Source: Haloferax sp. Q22
GTDB taxonomy: Archaea; Halobacteriota; Halobacteria; Halobacteriales; Haloferacaceae
Length of the DNA stretch: 64,000 nucleotides
NCBI RefSeq assembly: GCF_001482285.1
Contig: NZ_LOEP01000037.1
Span: 1 to 64,000, forward strand
Direction of reading: 5' to 3'
Under the pieces are notes generated by a model. The model saw nothing but the letters and a program-made list of their open reading frames with translations. It did no database searches and was not told where the DNA came from. A program made the translations under genes and the position numbers. The first letter of the stretch is position 1; every line of letters starts with the position of its first letter. Shown here piece after piece: positions 62,375-64,000 of the stretch.

Positions 62375-64000
62375 ATGGCTGGAAAACGTTCAACCAACTG
62401 GAAGAGACGAGACCTTATCAAATACGGGGCGGTCGCTGGCACAGCGGGACTGGCTGGCTGTTTCGATAGCTCGGGGCAGACGACCGAAGACGGCAGCACC
62501 GAAGACGGCACGGACAGCGGTACGAGCACTGAGGGCGGCGCGACCATCGCCGACGACACTCTCGACTACCCCGCGGGCCGACCCGCGACGGACGTGCAGT
62601 TCAACCGCTACAGCCTCGGCAACTACGCGCACACCCTGCAGGACCAACTGTTCGAGGAAGTCGCGCGCGGCTACGCCGACGGGACGGTCCGACCCGACCT
62701 GCTCGAAGACATGAGCGTCGACGGGCGGACGCTCACGCTGACGTTCCCCGAGGGGTTCAAGTGGTGGAACGGCGACGACCTGACGGCCGAAGACTACTAC
62801 ATCGGCCTCGAAATCGACCGCCTGCAGTCGCCTGAACAGTCGCCCATCGAGAGCAACACGCTCGTGGACGACTACACCATCGAGCGGACGTTCAAGACGG
62901 CCGTCTCGCCCAACCTCATGAAGGCGAACGTCGCCGAGACGTTCGTCAACACCCCGCGGTCGGTCTACCGCGAATACCTCACGCGCTACGAGGAAGCATC
63001 GAGTGACAGCGAGCGCGAGAGCGTGACGAGCGACCTCCTCGACATGAGCATCACCACCCAACAGCTCATCGACGAGGGGCTCGGCAACGCGCTGTACCGC
63101 GTCACCGGCTTCAACTCCTCGGAGACCATCCTCGAGAAGTTCGAAGACCACCCGTACGCGAGCCGCACGGACATTCCGAACGTCCGCATCATCCCCGAAA
63201 CGACCTCCGACGTGGAGTCGCTGTCGGTGAACGACCAACTCGACATGAACCCCGACGTGCTCATGTCGGAGTCCCAGCAGTCCCGGTACCCGGACAACAT
63301 CGAGAACGTCTACCGGCTCAACTGGTTCCGTACCCAGAAGTTCACGTTCAACTTCAAGAACGAGCACATCGCGAGGCTCCCCGTCCGACGCGCCATCGTC
63401 AACGCGGTGGACTTCGAGTCGATGGTCGCTGCGATGCGACAGGCCGGAACCGTCGGCGCGCCCGCCGAGAACCAGACGGCCCTGCGCTCGACGATTCACG
63501 AGGAGTACCTCGGCTCCGACTTCGTCGACCAGCTCATCGACTACCCGGTCGGCAAGGACCTCGAAACCGCGACGCAACTGCTCGAAGACGCCGGCTACAC
63601 CAAGGAGAACGGCACGTGGGTCGACCCCGACGGCGAGTCCTTCACGTTCACCGTCCTCACGCAGAACAACAACACCCAGGTGCAGGCCACGAAGGTCTTC
63701 AACGACCAGCTCAACGCGTTCGGCATCCAGACGAAGATTAGCACGGTCAGCTCGACCGACTACTACCAGCGCCTCCAAACGTACGAGGCGGACATCTTCT
63801 GGATATGGCACGTCGCGAAGGCGCTGTGGCACCCGACGGCGTACTTCTCGAACAACTTCTACGGCATCGAGGTCGGCGACCCCTCCAGCGGGAACGAGAC
63901 CGGCCCGACGGGCAAGCCCTTTACGACGACCATCCCGAGCGAGGTCGGCGCGACCGAGATTTCGGGCAGCGGCAAGGAGATTCAGCCCGCACAGCTGATG
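62375..64000 (+). CDS. Family-5 ABC solute-binding lipoprotein, cut by the window edge
   Basis: The frame stays open to the end of the window (542 codons). ATG 62375 gives MAGKRSTNWKRRDLIKYGAV with a Tat motif and lipobox (GLAGCF), then a Glu/Asp/Gly/Thr linker. SBP_bac_5 features follow ('FNRYSLGNYAHTLQDQLFEEV', 'FPEGFKWWNGDDLTAEDYYIGLEID', 'FRTQKFTFNFKNEHIARLPVRRAIVNAVDFES'). A TATATTA element lies 30-36 bases upstream. Permease and ATPase genes are expected beyond the window. Some members of this family bind oligosaccharides, so it may import polysaccharide fragments for this locus. It is only distantly similar to the binding protein at 32980. Confidence 0.85.
   Translation, partial: MAGKRSTNWKRRDLIKYGAVAGTAGLAGCFDSSGQTTEDGSTEDGTDSGTSTEGGATIADDTLDYPAGRPATDVQFNRYSLGNYAHTLQDQLFEEVARGYADGTVRPDLLEDMSVDGRTLTLTFPEGFKWWNGDDLTAEDYYIGLEIDRLQSPEQSPIESNTLVDDYTIERTFKTAVSPNLMKANVAETFVNTPRSVYREYLTRYEEASSDSERESVTSDLLDMSITTQQLIDEGLGNALYRVTGFNSSETILEKFEDHPYASRTDIPNVRIIPETTSDVESLSVNDQLDMNPDVLMSESQQSRYPDNIENVYRLNWFRTQKFTFNFKNEHIARLPVRRAIVNAVDFESMVAAMRQAGTVGAPAENQTALRSTIHEEYLGSDFVDQLIDYPVGKDLETATQLLEDAGYTKENGTWVDPDGESFTFTVLTQNNNTQVQATKVFNDQLNAFGIQTKISTVSSTDYYQRLQTYEADIFWIWHVAKALWHPTAYFSNNFYGIEVGDPSSGNETGPTGKPFTTTIPSEVGATEISGSGKEIQPAQLM

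Noticed and set aside
1-64000. CRISPR array or cas genes
   Set aside because: No regularly spaced direct repeats were seen; the CARF-like regulator at 23030 stands alone.

Overview
The window is GC-rich DNA from a haloarchaeon, most likely of the Haloferacales. The proteins are strongly acidic. Many secreted proteins begin with a twin-arginine (Tat) signal followed by a lipobox cysteine. Many starts look leaderless, with a TATA-like element about 25-35 bases upstream. There are also haloarchaeal hallmark families: bacterio-opsin-activator-type HTH, archaeal SMC-related protein, RdfA and HFX_2341-type regulator. No rRNA, tRNA or CRISPR array was seen.

Layout. 1-6,500 is a patchwork with signs of decay: a PIN/RHH toxin-antitoxin pair, a truncated substrate-binding protein, NikR, a PQQ-repeat lipoprotein, a DUF3179 protein, an HxlR regulator and a histidine kinase broken by several frameshifts. 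6,500-11,300 has an MBL-fold hydrolase, an intact PAS histidine kinase, a HEAT-repeat/zinc-ribbon protein and a stand-alone TnpB element. 11,300-23,000 is dominated by five secreted PQQ-type beta-propeller lipoproteins (six in the window) around a Bat-type regulator, an alpha/beta hydrolase, a membrane protein and an ABC exporter. 23,000-28,200 holds a CARF-like HFX_2341 regulator, a PPC-domain protein, an SDR, an LLM oxidoreductase and a polysaccharide-deacetylase-family protein.

28,200-38,100 is a peptide/amide-uptake unit: a complete Dpp-type ABC transporter with both ATPases fused, a creatininase-family amidohydrolase, an M20 amidohydrolase and an IclR regulator. A short near-palindrome (ATACTGTGCGTAT) occurs in three of its control regions and is a candidate operator. 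38,200-40,900 is the cell-shape pair rdfA plus an SMC-like gene (Sph3-type).

41,700-64,000 reads as a polysaccharide-utilization locus. One half (SDR, FAH-family hydrolase, IclR, LLM, L-rhamnonate dehydratase-like enolase, Zn-alcohol dehydrogenase, amidohydrolase-type lactonase, L-rhamnose mutarotase) fits oxidative L-rhamnose breakdown by the diketo-hydrolase route to pyruvate and lactate. The other half (Gfo/Idh oxidoreductase, GH105 unsaturated-uronyl hydrolase, IclR, ketoglutarate-semialdehyde-type aldehyde dehydrogenase, AEC carrier, SGNH esterase, KdgD-like lyase, uronate dehydrogenase, Tat-exported beta-helix protein, family-5 solute-binding protein) fits uronic-acid breakdown to 2-oxoglutarate. 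Together they suggest growth on a rhamnose- and uronate-containing polysaccharide such as rhamnogalacturonan or ulvan. Two families of recurring palindromes, TCCG-N7-CGGA and GTTCsCC-N3-GGsGAAC, lie mainly in the gene-free gaps of this locus and may be regulator sites.
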